Assembly (NCBI GenBank): GCA_021442155.1
Contig: CM038214.1
Location: forward strand, 27,218,450-27,282,449
Direction of reading: 5' to 3'
Source: Cymbidium sinense
Lineage: Eukaryota; Streptophyta; Magnoliopsida; Asparagales; Orchidaceae
DNA: 64,000 bases
Under the pieces are notes generated by a model, which had not been told where the DNA came from, made no database searches, and saw nothing but the letters and a program-made list of their open reading frames with translations. This document shows positions 26,883 to 38,480 of this stretch, piece after piece. Positions within the stretch are counted from its first letter, which is position 1. Each line of letters begins with the position of its first letter. The position numbers and the translations under genes are program-made.

Positions 26883-29800
26883 TAAACCTAAACCTACCAG
26901 TTTACTTATTTTTTTTAAAAACCTAAACGTTAAACCCTAAATCATAAACACTAAATCCTAAACCCTAAACCCTAAAACTAACCCTAAACCCTAAAAAATC
27001 TTAAACCCTAAACCTTAAACCCTAAACCCAAAACCCTAAAACCCCAAAAACCTAAGCCCAAACTAAATAAAACCTAAAAACAAAATAAATAAAAAAACTA
27101 AACATAAATAAAAAAATAAAATAAAATAAAAACCTAAACTACAACCTAAAACTAAGCCTAAACCTAAACCTAAAAAAAAAATAAACTAAAATAAAATAAA
27201 TAAAAACCCAAACTAAACTAAAAAATAAAATAAACCTAAAAATAAAAAACCTAAATAAAATAAATCTAAAATAAAATAGAATAAAAACCTAAGCCTAAAA
27301 AATATACCTAAAAATAAATAAAAATCAAAACTTGTAACCTAAACTAGAAAATAAAAACCTAAACCTAAAGTAAACAAAATAAAATAAACCTAAACCTAAA
27401 CTAATATAAATTAAACCTAAAATAAACCTAAAATATAATAAAATGAAAATTAAATAAAATCCTAAAACTAAAAAATTATAACAATAAATAAATAAAAAAT
27501 AAAACCTAAACCCTAAATTATAAAAAAAATAAACCTAAAATAAAAATGAAATAAACCTAAACCTAAACTAAAATAAATAAAACCTAAACCTAAATCTAAA
27601 CCTAAAATAAATAAAATAAACTAAACTAATAATAAACCTAAAATAAAAATCTAAAACTTAAATCTAAAATAATAAACTAAAAACCTAAACATAAAGCTAA
27701 AAAAAAATAAAACATAAACCTAAAAAAAATACTCAAGTAAAAAATAAACCTAAACCTGAACTATAAACTAAAATAAATAAACTAAACTAAATAAAAATTA
27801 AAAATAAACAAAAACATAAATAAAGAATACAATAAACTAAATAAACTAAATAAACCTAAACCTACTAGTTCACTTAATTTAAAAAAAAATACTAACCCTA
27901 AACCATAAATCGTAAACCCTAAAAACCCTAAAGCCTAAACACTAAACCCTAATCCCTAACCCTAAGCCATAAACCCTAACACCCTAAACCTTAAACCCTA
28001 AACCCTGGAAACCTAAAAACCTAAACCTAAATTAAATAAAACCTAAAAATAAAATATATAAAAAACCTAAATCTAAATAAAATATAAAATAAAAAATAAA
28101 AAACCTAAAATATAACTAAACCTAAACCTTAAAATAAAAAATTAATTAATAAAAATAAACTAAAATAAAATAAATAAAAACCTCAACAAAACTTAAAAAT
28201 AAAATGAATCTAAGAATAAAAAACCTAAATAAAATAAAAACTAAACATAAAATAAAAACTATATAAACCAAAAATAAAATAAAAAAAAAAACTTAAACCA
28301 AAAAAATAAACCTAAAACTAAATGAAAAATAAAACTTAAACCCTAAATTTTAAAACTAAACTTAAACCATATATAAAAATAAAATAAACAAAATAAAATA
28401 AACTTAAACTTAAAGTAAATTAAACTAAACTAAAATAAATCAAATCTAAACCAAACCTAAAATAAACTAAACCTAAACCATAAACTAAATAAAATAAAGT
28501 AAACAAAAAATAAACCTAAACCTAAACTAAAAAATAAAACCTAAAAATAAACCTAAAATAAAAACCTAAAGCTTAAACTTAAAAAATAAATAAAAACCAA
28601 AACCTAAACCTAAAAATAAAAAATAAACCTAAACCTAAAAATATAAAAAAATAAAACAAAACTAAAAAATAAACATAAAATCTAAACCTATGCCAAATAA
28701 ATAAACTAAAATAAAAAATTAAAATAAACTAAATAAACTTAACTAAAAAAATAAAAAATAAACATAAATAAAAATATAAACTAAGCTAAAAAAAACTAAA
28801 TAAACCTAAACCTACCAATTTACTTAATTTAAAAAAAAACCTTAAATGCTAAACCTTAAGCCCTAAACACTACATCCTAAACCCTAAACCATAAAATTAA
28901 TCTGAAACCCTAAACTAAAACCCTAAACCCTAAACCTTAAATGTTAAACCCTAAACTAACTCTAAACCCTAAACCCTAAACCCTAAACCCTAAACCCTAA
29001 TCCCTAAACCTAAACCCTAAAACTCTAAACCTTAAACCCTAAACTAACCCTAAACCATAAACCCTAAAAACTTTAACTCCTAAATCCTAAACCCTAATCC
29101 ACTAAGCTAATCCTAAACCCTAAACCATAAACCCTAAGAACCTTAAACCCTAAAGCCTAAACACTAAACCCAAAACCCTAACCCTGAACCCTAAGCCATA
29201 TGCCCTAAAACCTAAAGCCTAAAAACCTAGAAACCTAAACCTAAACTAAATAAAACCTAAAAATAAAATAAATAAAAAAACCTAAACCTAAATAAAATAA
29301 AAAAATAAAATAAAATAAAATCCTAAACTAAAACCTAAATCTAAACCTAAAAAGATAAACTAAACTAAAATAAATAAAAATTTAAACTAAATAAATAAAA
29401 TTAAAATAAACCTTAGAATAAAAAACTAAATAAAATAAAAACTAAATGTAAAATAAAAATAAAATAAACTTAAAATAAAAGAAAAGAAAAACTAAATAAA
29501 AATCTATACCTAAAAAATATACCTATAAATAAAACCTAAAAATAAATAAAAAAGAAAACCTAAACCCTAAACTAAAACAAAACCTAAACCTAAAATAAAA
29601 ATAAAATAATCCAAATAAAATAAACCTAAACCTAAGCTAAAATTAATTAAACTCTAATAATTAAAACCTAAACCTAAACCTAAAATAAACTAAACCTAAA
29701 CCTAAACCTAAACTAAATAAAATAAAATAAACTAAAACTAAACCTAAAACTAAACTAAAAAATAAAACAAAAAATAAACCTAAAATAAAATCATAAAACC

Positions 29801-30351
29801 TAAACCTAAAAAAATAAAATAAAATCCTAAACCTAAACCTAAAAATAAAAAAGAAAACATAAACCTAAAGATAAAATAAAATAAAACTCGACTAAAAAGT
29901 AAACCTAAACCCAAACTTAAAAAATAAACTAAAATAAAAAACCTAAACTTATATAAAAAAATAAACTAAATAAAAATAAAAATTAAACCTAAATAAAATA
30001 AAAAATAAATAAAGTAATCTAAATATACTAAATAAACCTAAACCTACTAGTTTACTTAAATTTTTTTTTAACCTTAAACCCTAAATCCTAAACACTAAAC
30101 CCTAAACCCTAAACCCTAAACCTACAACCCTAAACCCTAAATTCAAAACCCTAACCCTAAACCCTAAACCCTAAAGCTTAAACCCTAAAACCCTAAACCA
30201 TAAACCCTAAACCCTAAACTCCAAACCCTAACCCTAAACACTAAACCCTAAACCACAAACCCTAAACTTAAACCTAAAGTAACTAAATAAATTAAAAAAT
30301 AAACCTAAACCCTAAAACCTAATAAACCTAAACCTAAACCTAAACCTTAAG
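26883..30351. repeat. Three anchored satellite monomers with CCCTAAA blocks
   Basis: Anchors at about 26893, 27861, 28811 and 30041 give spacings near 970, 950 and 1230 bp, the clearest regular period in the window. Each unit has a CCCTAAA-rich block followed by a longer AATAAA/CCTAAA monomer. The last 80 bp (30265-30351) carry a pre-GRP flank that is shared with the flanks of relics D, F, G and I. Confidence 0.88.
27040..27880. repeat. Satellite monomer ending in an anchor (example unit)
   Basis: Runs from the phrase CTAAATAAAACCTAAAAA to the anchor CCTACTAGTTCACTTAATTT at 27861-27880. The same internal order of phrases recurs in about 28020-28830, 29230-30060, 33060-33806, 34130-34890, 35580-36345, 36910-37680, 50220-51000, 59200-59990, 61010-61800 and 62330-63005. 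The common order is: ATAAAACCTAAAAATAAAAT; a run of AAAATAAAATAAAAACCTAAAC; AATAAAAACCTAAACTAA; AACCTAAACCCTAAACTAAA; CTAAACTAAAATAAATAAAA; CTAAATAAACCTAAACCTAC. These units descend from one monomer, so the satellite is more than random decay of telomere repeat. Confidence 0.75.
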
Positions 30352-30816
30352 AATGGGCAAAACCTTGACCGTAAGAACATCACCTTAAACTAAGCTCAGT
30401 CTAGATCTGGCGGTGGAGGTGAAGGTGGAGGTGGCAGTTATCATATTGGTGGTGGGGGTTCTAGAGGTGCTGGTGGATATGGAGGTGGTGGTCAGAGCAG
30501 TGGTGGTTATGGAAATGGGAGGAGCGATAGAGGTTATAGCCATGGTGGTGGCGGAGGGAAACATTGGGGATATGATGGTGGATACTGCTACTCAAGAGGC
30601 CGGTTATAGAACCGGAGAAATTGAAGAATGGCCCAATCTTCATGGAACTGTCCTTATAGAGATAACTCTAGTATCTAGAGTTTTGGATTTGAGCTATGCG
30701 TTCTCCTTTTTTATCTATGTCATCGCTTGTGTCTTAGAAAACTTGGTGTGTTTCTTTGTTGATGAAATTAAAAAAAAAGAAATGTTGAATCTAAATTTGT
30801 TCTTTATTATAAAAAA
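30352..30816 (+). pseudogene. GRP relic C: 5'-truncated GRP7-like retrocopy, well preserved tail
   Basis: Reads N-G-Q-N-L-D-R-K-N-I-T-L-N, then an in-frame TAA, then A-Q-S-R-S and about 60 open codons of Gly-rich tail containing G-S-Y-H, G-Y-G-G-G-G-Q-S-S-G-G-Y and R-G-Y-S-H-G-G-G. A small deletion near 30600 shifts the frame before the conserved end R-N-stop (AGAAATTGA). The 3'UTR is long and complete compared with the other copies: the tail shared with D and G runs from CTTGTGTCTTAGAAAACTTG to GAAATGTTGAATCTAAATTT and ends in a short A-run at about 30810. A longer ATG frame at 30413-30829 is in the wrong frame and is not a gene. Confidence 0.85.
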
Positions 30817-30872
30817 CCAAAAACCCTAAACCCTAAAATAAAACCTAAACCTTAAACCTAAAACCTAAACCT

Positions 30873-31943
30873 GACAATTTGGTAGAGCATTTTGCTATGC
30901 TACCTAAAACTTTATTGATCCTTATGGAATTTTTGGTTTCTAATGGTTGGTGGCTACCTTTGGCCCCCTTTTATGTGGTTATTTTATCTTCTGGTGATTT
31001 GCACTAGTTGCAGCTTATGTTTCCTTCAGTTGATGGTTTCATTTCTGAGTTATTTAGTCATTTGTGGTTGCTCACCCTGGTTTGGCTTGGTGGCTGCTTA
31101 TTGTGGGGACTTTGGCATGAGGGTTCCTATCTTAGTTTTGTTGGTTGTTTCTTTATTAATTAGCATTGGTCTAGTGTTTGCTGAAGGATAGTTCTAGTTT
31201 TCCCTGGTTTGGAGCTTAGATGGGTATTTGGTTAATGGCTGTTGTTGGTGTTCTGATTTTGTTCTAGCCTCTCTATGGGTTATTGTGACTAGTATGTTGT
31301 GGTTTTTGTTTGGTGGTTTCACAGCTAGCTGGGTGCTGGCTGGTTGATCTTTATTTAATATGTCAGATTTGGAACTCTATGGGTATGCTGACTATGATGG
31401 CAATGATGTTACTCACCTCTTCTCTTTGGTTGGTAGCATTACATATGATTGTAACCCTTCTTTATGAAGTTTGGATGCTCATATGTATTGTTACCCCTTA
31501 AGATGATCCGACTCTATTTCTCTTTCTTAGCTCTCTCTTTTTCCTCTCGTTATCCTTATCTTTTTTAGCTATGAATTTTGCCTTTGTAGTTGTCTGTAGA
31601 TTTCTTTTACAAGTTGGAACTTTACAGAGGGAATAGTCATTGCTCAGTAAACCCAAGTGTTGTTGTTGTGGATCTTGCTTATCTTTCTTTCTCAAAGAAA
31701 TCATGAACTATTGTTGACTCATCCTTTTACTATTTTCAGGATTTGTTTTAGTCTTACTCCATCTTTTTCTTATGCTTTTAGGCTATATTTTTCTTTTATT
31801 TTCTTCTTTTCTAATGTACTTAGATGGGGTTTACCTCTCTAGGTTTCTTGTAGCTGACAAGAGTAGAATTTAGATTTTACCCTTTTAAGGACATTATATC
31901 TTTTCATTTTATTGTAATAAAAATATAACTTTCCCAAAAAAAA
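30873..31943 (+). mobile_element. T-rich retroposed island, probably LINE-related, with poly(A) end
   Basis: It is T/G-rich on the + strand, with no convincing coding frame. Near its end an AATAAA (31916-31921) lies about 15 bp before an A-run (about 31935-31943), the order expected of a polyadenylated RNA copied into DNA. The phrase TTGTAACCCTTCTTTATGAA near 31447-31467 followed by a TTTGGATGC-like phrase resembles TTGTAACCCTTCTTTGAAG and CTGGATGC at 58542-58568 in the larger LINE relic, and the two share general T-rich texture. This suggests the 3' part of a related element. The 5' end (30873) abuts CCTAAA repeat and looks truncated. Confidence 0.5.
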
Positions 31944-32337
31944 CTCCCTAAACCTTAAACCCTAAATAACCCTAGACCCTAAAACCCTAAACCCTAAACC
32001 CTAAATCCTAAACCCAAACCAAAAACCTAAACCCTAAATCCTAAAACCCTAAACCCTAAACCCTAAACCCTAAACCCTAAACTAACTATAAACCCTAAAT
32101 CCTAAACACTAAACCCTTAACCCTAAACCCTAAACCATAACCCTAAACCATAAACCCTAAAAGTATAAAACCTTAAATACTAAACCTTAAATCATAAACC
32201 CTAAACCCTAGACCCTAACCTTAAACCCTAAACCCAAAACCATAATTCCCAAACCCTAAACCTAAAGTAACTGAATAAATTAAAAATAAGCATAAACCCA
32301 AAACCTAATAAACCTTAACCTAAACCTAAACCCTAAG
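31944..32337. repeat. CCCTAAA-rich block
   Basis: Mostly CCCTAAA and single-base variants, with a five-unit clean run at about 32047-32083. It ends in the shared pre-GRP flank (CCTAAAGTAACTGAATAAAT at about 32259-32278). Confidence 0.9.
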
Positions 32338-32821
32338 AATGGGCATAACCTTGACGGTAGGAACATCACCGTCAACCAGGCTTAGTCTAGATGTAGTGGT
32401 GGAGGCGAAGGTGGAGGTAGCAGTTATCATAGTGGTTGTGGGAGATCTAAAGGTGCTAGTGGTTATGGAGGTGGTGGTCAGAGTTTTGGTGTTTATGGAG
32501 CCAGGAGGTGCGACGAAAGTTACAGTTGTGGTGGTGGTCGAGGGAGAGATCAGGGATATGATGGTGGATCCCGCTACTCTAGAGGCTGGGGTGGTTTTGA
32601 TGGGAACTGGAGAAATGAAGAACGGCCAATCTGATCTACTGTGTATGGAACGGTGTCTTTATAGTAGAGAAGATTCTAGTTATATTGGGTTTTGGATTTT
32701 CTCTATGCATGCTCATTTTTAATCTATGCGTCGCTTGTGTCTTAGAAAACTTGGTGTGTTACTTTGTTGGTGAAATTAAAAAAAAGAAATGTTTAATCAA
32801 AATTTGTTCTCTATTAAAAAA
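32338..32821 (+). pseudogene. GRP relic D: 5'-truncated GRP7-like retrocopy, best preserved
   Basis: GRP7-like proteins of plants have one N-terminal RRM (about 80 residues) and a Gly-rich tail; they bind RNA in nucleus and cytoplasm in splicing, export and stress responses. Here only the end of the RRM remains, read as N-G-H-N-L-D-G-R-N-I-T-V-N-Q-A, matching the family pattern NGQxLDGRxITVNEAQSR. CAG of the next Gln has become TAG (about 32383). The frame then stays open for about 80 codons: G-G-G-G-E-G-G-G-S-S-Y-H, several G-Y-G-G-G repeats, G-R-G-R-D-Q-G-Y-D-G-G-S-R-Y-S-R-G-W-G-G, and N-W-R-N. One deleted base removes the expected stop, so the frame ends a few codons later at TGA (32632-32634). 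The 3'UTR of about 190 bp ends in an A-run. The RNP1 and RNP2 motifs are absent, so it cannot bind RNA as an RRM. Absence of introns, loss of the 5' part and the terminal A-run indicate a retrocopy. Confidence 0.88.
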
Positions 32822-35800
32822 GCCATAAACCCTAAACTTGAACCTGAACCCTGAACCCTAAACCCTAAACCTAAAATCGTAAACCCTAAACCCAAACTAA
32901 AACCCTGAACCCTAAACCATAAACCCTAAACCCTAAACCCTAAAACCCTAAACCCTAAACCTTACATCCTAAACCCTAAACCCTAATCCCTAAACCCTAA
33001 ACCCTACAAACCTAAACCTTAAACCCTAAACCCTAAACCCTAAAAACTTGAAAACTTAAACGTAAACTAAATAAAACCTAAATATAAAATAAATTAAAAA
33101 ACCTAAATAAAATAATAAAATAAAATAAAATAAAAATCTAAACTAAAACCTAAACCTAAACCTAAAATGATATAAAATAAACTAACAAAAATAAATTAAA
33201 ATAAAATAAATAAAAACCTAAAGTAAAGTAAAAAAAATAAAATAAACCTAAGAATAAAAAATTTAAATAAAATAAAAACTAAATGTAAAATAAAAATAAA
33301 ATCAACCTAGAAGAAAACCTAAAACTAAAAAATAAACTTTAAAAAAAACCTAAACCCTAAACAAAAAAAAACAAAACCAAAAATAATAATAAAATAAATA
33401 AAATAAAATAAACCTAAACCTAAACTAAAAAAACTAAACTAAAATAAATAAAACCTAAACCTCAACCTAAACTAAATAAAATAATATAAACTAAAAATAA
33501 ACCTAAACATAAACTAAAAAATAAAATAAAAACCAAAAACCTAAACCTAAAAAAATAAAATAAAAACCTAATCCTAAACGAAAAAACAAAAAATAAAACC
33601 TAAACCTAAAAAACAAAATAAAAGTTAAACTTCACTAAAAATAAACCTAAACCTAAACCTAAACCTAAAAAATAAACTTAAATAAAAAACCTAAACTAAA
33701 CTAAATAAATATAAAAATAAACCTATAACAAAAGTTAAAATTAAAATTAAACTAAAATAAATAAAAGTGAGCTAAATAAATCTAAACGAACCATTTTACT
33801 TAATTTAAAAAAAATTAAAAAAAAAAATAATGTTAACCCTAAACCCTAAAAGCTAAACCTACAACCCTAAACCATAAACCCTAAACCCTAAAACCCTAAA
33901 TCGTAAAGCCTAAACTCTAAAAACTAAACCCTAAACTCCAAACCCCAAATCCTAAACTCTGTTAAAAAAACCTTAAACCCTAAAGCCTAAACCTTAAATT
34001 AAAATCTAAACCCTAAACCTAAAACCTAAATAATAAACCCTAAACCCTAAATAATAAACCCTAAAACTTAAACCCTAAACACTAAACCTTAAAACACTAA
34101 ACCATAAACTATAAACCCTAAACACTAAAACCTAAGCCTAAATAAGAAAACAAAATAAAATAAAATAAAAACCTAAACTGAAACCTAAACCTAAACCTAA
34201 AAATAAAAGAAAATAAAAAATAAAGATTAAACTAAAATAGAATAAATAAAAACCTAAACTAAATAAAAAATTAAATAAACCTAAAATTAAAAAATGTAGG
34301 TAAAATAAAAACTAAACCTAAAATAAAAAATAAAGTAAACCTAATATAAAATAAAATTAAAAATAAATAAAAACCTAAACCTAAAAAATAAACCTAAAAA
34401 AATAAATAACAAACCATAAACTAAAAAAAAAAACCTAAACCTAAAATAAAATAAAAAATAAATAAAATAAAATAAACCTAAACCTAAATTAAAATAAACT
34501 AAACTAAAATAATTTAAACCTAAACCTAAACAAAATAAAATAAAATAAACTAAAAATAAACCTAAGCATAACTAAAAAATAAAAACCTAAAAAAAACCTA
34601 AAATATCAACGTAAAACCTAAACCTAAAAAAATAAAATAAAAACCTAAACCTAAACCTAATAATAAAAAATAAAACCTAAACCTTAAGAATAAAATAAAA
34701 ATCAATCTAAATTAAAAATAAACCTATATCTATATCTAATCCTAAAAGATAATCTAAAATAAAAAAAAAACCTAAACTAAAATAAATAAACCTAATATAA
34801 ATAAACCAAACTAAAAAAAATAAAAATAAACCTAAATAAAAAATAAAAAATAAACTAAATAAACCCAAACCTACACATTTACTTATTTAAAAAGAAATCC
34901 TAAACCATAAACTAAAAAATAAACCCAAAAATAAACCTAAAATAAAAACCTAAAACCTAAACAAAAAGAAAATAAAATAAAAACCTAAACCTAAACTTAA
35001 AAATAAAAAATAAAACCAAAACCTAAAAAAAAAATTAAAAATCAAAATTAAAAAATAAATCTAAACTTAAACCTAGACCTAAAAATAAACTAAAATAAAA
35101 ACATAAACTAAACTAAATAAAATAAACTAAATAATAATAATAATAAATGTAAATAAAAATAAAAAATAAAATAAACTAAAATAAAAATTAAATAAATTAT
35201 ATAAACCAAAACTACCAATTTACTTAATTTAAAAAAATAAAAAAAGATAAAAAATATAAAAATCCCCTAACCCTAAACCCTAAACCCTAAGCCTTAAACT
35301 TGCAACACTAAATCATAAACTCTAAACCCTATACGTTTACCCTAAACCCTAAACTCTAAACCTTAAACGCTAAAACCCAAAATGCTAAACTCTAAACTTT
35401 GCTAAAAAAAATTGACCCTAAATCTTGAACCCTAAATTAAAGCCTAAACCTTAAACCTAAAACCTAAACCCTTAACCCTAAACCCTAAAAACCCTAGACC
35501 CTAAACACTAAATCCTAAATCATAAACCCTAAACCCAAAACCTAAACCATAAACCCTAAACCCTAAAACCTAAACCTAAAACTAAACCTAACCCTAAACC
35601 TAAAAATAAAATAAAATAGAAAATAAAAAATAAACTAAAATAAATAAATAAAAACATAAACTAAATAAAAAAATTCAAATAAACCTAAAAAAACTAAATA
35701 AAATAAAAACTAAACCTAAAATAAAAATAAAATAAGCTTGACATAAAATAAAATTAATACTAAATAAAAACCTAAACCTAAAAATAAATAAAAAACAACA

Positions 35801-38139
35801 CCTAAACAGTAAACTAAAAAATACTTAAACTTAAAATAAAAATAAAATAAATAAGATAAAATAAACCTAAACCTAAATTAAAATAAACTAAAATAAAATA
35901 AATAAAACCTAAACCTAAACCTAAAATAAACTAAACCTAAAACTGAAATAAACTAAACTTAAACTAAATCAGAGAAATAAAGTAAAAATAAACCTAAGCC
36001 TAAACTAAAAAATAAAAACCTAAAAATAAACCTAAAATAACAACCTATAACCTAAACCAAAAAAAAAAAAAATTACAAACTTTAACCTAAATCTAATAAT
36101 AAGAAATAAAACTTAAACCTAAAAAATAAAATAAAAATAAAACTAAACTATCAAATAAACATAAACCTACAAAATAAACTAAAATGAAAAAACCTAATCT
36201 AAAATAAATAAACCTAATATAAACAAACTAAACTAAATAAAATAAAAAAAAAAAAAATAAACCTAAATAATAATAAAAAATAAAATAAACTAAAATAAAT
36301 AAAAATAAACTAAATAAACCTAGACCAATCTTTAAATTTTATAAAAACCCTAAACCCTAAACTAAAAAATAAAACCTAAAATATAAACTTAAAACCTAAA
36401 CCTAAAAAAATATAATAAAAACCTAAACCTAAAAATAAAACATAAAACCTAAACCTAAAAAATAAAATAAAAATAAAACTAAACTAAAAAATAAACTTAA
36501 ACCTAAAATTAAACTTAAAAAATATACTAAAATAAAAAACCTAAACTAAACTGAATAAAAATAAAAAAAATAAAATAAACTAAATAAACCTAAACCTATC
36601 AGTTTATTAGTTTTAAAAAAATAAAAATAAAAAAATAAAAAGCCCCTAACCCTGAAACCAACCTTAAACCCTTAACCCTAAAACCCTAACTAAACCCTAA
36701 ACCGTAAACCCTAAACTCTAAAACTCTAAACCATAAACCATAAACTCTATTAAACAAAAACCTTAAATCCTAAACCCTAAACACTAAACTAAAACCTAAA
36801 CCCTAAACCTAAAACCTAAACCCTAAACCCTAAACACTACACCCTAAACCCTAAATCTTAAACTCTAAACCCTAAAGCCTAAAACCCTAAACCAAAAATC
36901 ATAAACCTAAATTAAAAAAAATTAAATTAAATTAACTAAAAACCTAAACTAAAATCTAAACCTAAACCTAAACCTAGAAATATAATAAAATAGAAAATAA
37001 AAACAAAAATAAAATAAAATAAATAAAAACCTAAAAAAAATAAAAAAAATAAAATAAACCTTAAAAAACCTAATTAAAATAAAAACTAAGCCTATAGTAA
37101 AAATAAAATAAACCTAAGATAAAAAATAACTAAATAAAAGCCTAAACCTAAAAAAAATAAACTTTAAAATAAATAAAAAATAACACCAAAACCCAAAACT
37201 AAAAAGAAAAACCTAAACCTAAAATAAAAATAAATCAAACAAAATAAAATAAACTAAACCTATATTGAAATAAACTAAACTAAAATAAATAAAACCAAAA
37301 CCTAGATAAACTAAACCTAAACCTAAACCTAAACTAAATAAAATAAAATAAACTAAAAACAAAACCTAAGCCTAAACTAAAAAATAAAACCAAAAATAAA
37401 CTGAAAATAACAACATAAAACCTAAACATAAAAAATAAAATAAAAATGTAAACTTAAACCTAATAATAAAAAATAAAACCTAAACCTAAAAAATAAAATA
37501 AAAATAAAACTAAACTAAAAAAAAACCTAACTCTAAAAATCAACTAAAATAAATAAACCTAATATAAATAAACTAAATTAAATATAAAAACATAAACCTA
37601 AATAAAAATACAAAATAAAATAAATTAAAATTAATAAAAAATAAACTAAATAAACTAAACCTACCTATTTTTTTTTAAAAACTAAAACTAAACCATAAAC
37701 TCTAAACCCTAAACCCTAAATTAAACCCTAAACCCTAAACTCTAAACCCTAAATCCTAAACCTACAATGCTAAACTAAACCCTAAACCCTAAATTAAACC
37801 TAAGACTAATAAACATAAACCATAAACCCTAAACCCTAAACCCTAAACCCAAAACCTTAAACATTAAAACCTAAAACCCTAAACCCTAAACCTAAAACTA
37901 AGCCCTAAACCTTAACCTTAAACTAACCTAAACCTAAACCTTAAACCTCTAAACCTTAAAACCTAAACTTAAACCCTAAACCATACACCCTAAGCCCTAA
38001 ACCTAAACCTAAACACTAAACAACCCTAAACTTAAAACCCTAAACCTAAACCTAAACCCTAAACCCTAAACTAAAAAACCTAAACTAAACTAAATAAACC
38101 CTAAACCCTAAACAAAACCTAAACTAAACTATACCTAAA
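32822..38139. repeat. Composite satellite between GRP relics D and E
   Basis: The order is CCCTAAA block (32822-33050), monomer with anchor (33788-33806), CCCTAAA block, monomer with anchor (34871-34890), a short 340-bp unit with anchor (35211-35230), CCCTAAA block (35260-35580), monomer (to about 36340), short unit with anchor (36591-36610), CCCTAAA block, monomer with anchor variant (37661-37680), and a long CCCTAAA/CCTAAA block (37680-38135). No gene is seen. Confidence 0.85.
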
Positions 38140-38480
38140 AAGGTGGTTATGGAGGGAGGAGGAACGAAGAAGGTTACACCCATGGTGGCGGTGGAGGCAA
38201 ATATCAGAGATATTATAGTGGATCCTGCTAATCGAGAGACCATGGTGGTTCTGATGGGAATTAGAGAAACTAAAGAATGGTCAATCTGATCTACGGCTTA
38301 TCAAACTATGTCTTTATAGTAAAAATGATTCTAGTTATCTAAGGTTTTGATTTTCTATATGCATGCTCATTTCTTATCTATACTATCGCTGTGTCTTCAA
38401 AAACTTGGTGTGTTACTTGGTTGACAAAATAAAAAAGAAGAAATGTTGAATCTAAATTTGTTCACTTAAAAAAAACAAAA
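38140..38480 (+). pseudogene. GRP relic E: GRP tail and 3'UTR only
   Basis: It begins later than the other relics, directly at the G-G-Y-G-G-R-R-N-E-G-Y-T-H-G-G-G-G part of the tail, so the RRM end and linker are lost. It then reads Y-Q-R-Y-Y-S-G-S-C and an in-frame TAA where D has Tyr, followed by S-R-D-H-G-G-S-D-G-N-stop-R-N-stop. The 3'UTR is recognisable through CTATATGCATGCTCATTT, GTGTGTTACTTGGTTGACAA and GAAATGTTGAATCTAAATTT, and ends in an A-run at about 38469-38479. Confidence 0.85.

Noticed and set aside
30413..30829. 138-codon ATG frame over GRP relic C
   Set aside because: It reads the Gly-rich tail in the wrong frame (Val/Glu/Met-rich). The true GRP frame is offset and starts before it without an ATG. 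Similar off-frame reads at 26642-26830, 32339-32722 and 60417-60620, and antisense His/Ser-rich frames at 30461-30643, 60441-60635 and 63671-63862, were dropped for the same reason.
30943..31842. Several short hydrophobic frames in the T-rich island
   Set aside because: Short, overlapping, composition-driven, and located upstream of a polyadenylation-like end; no recognisable protein.
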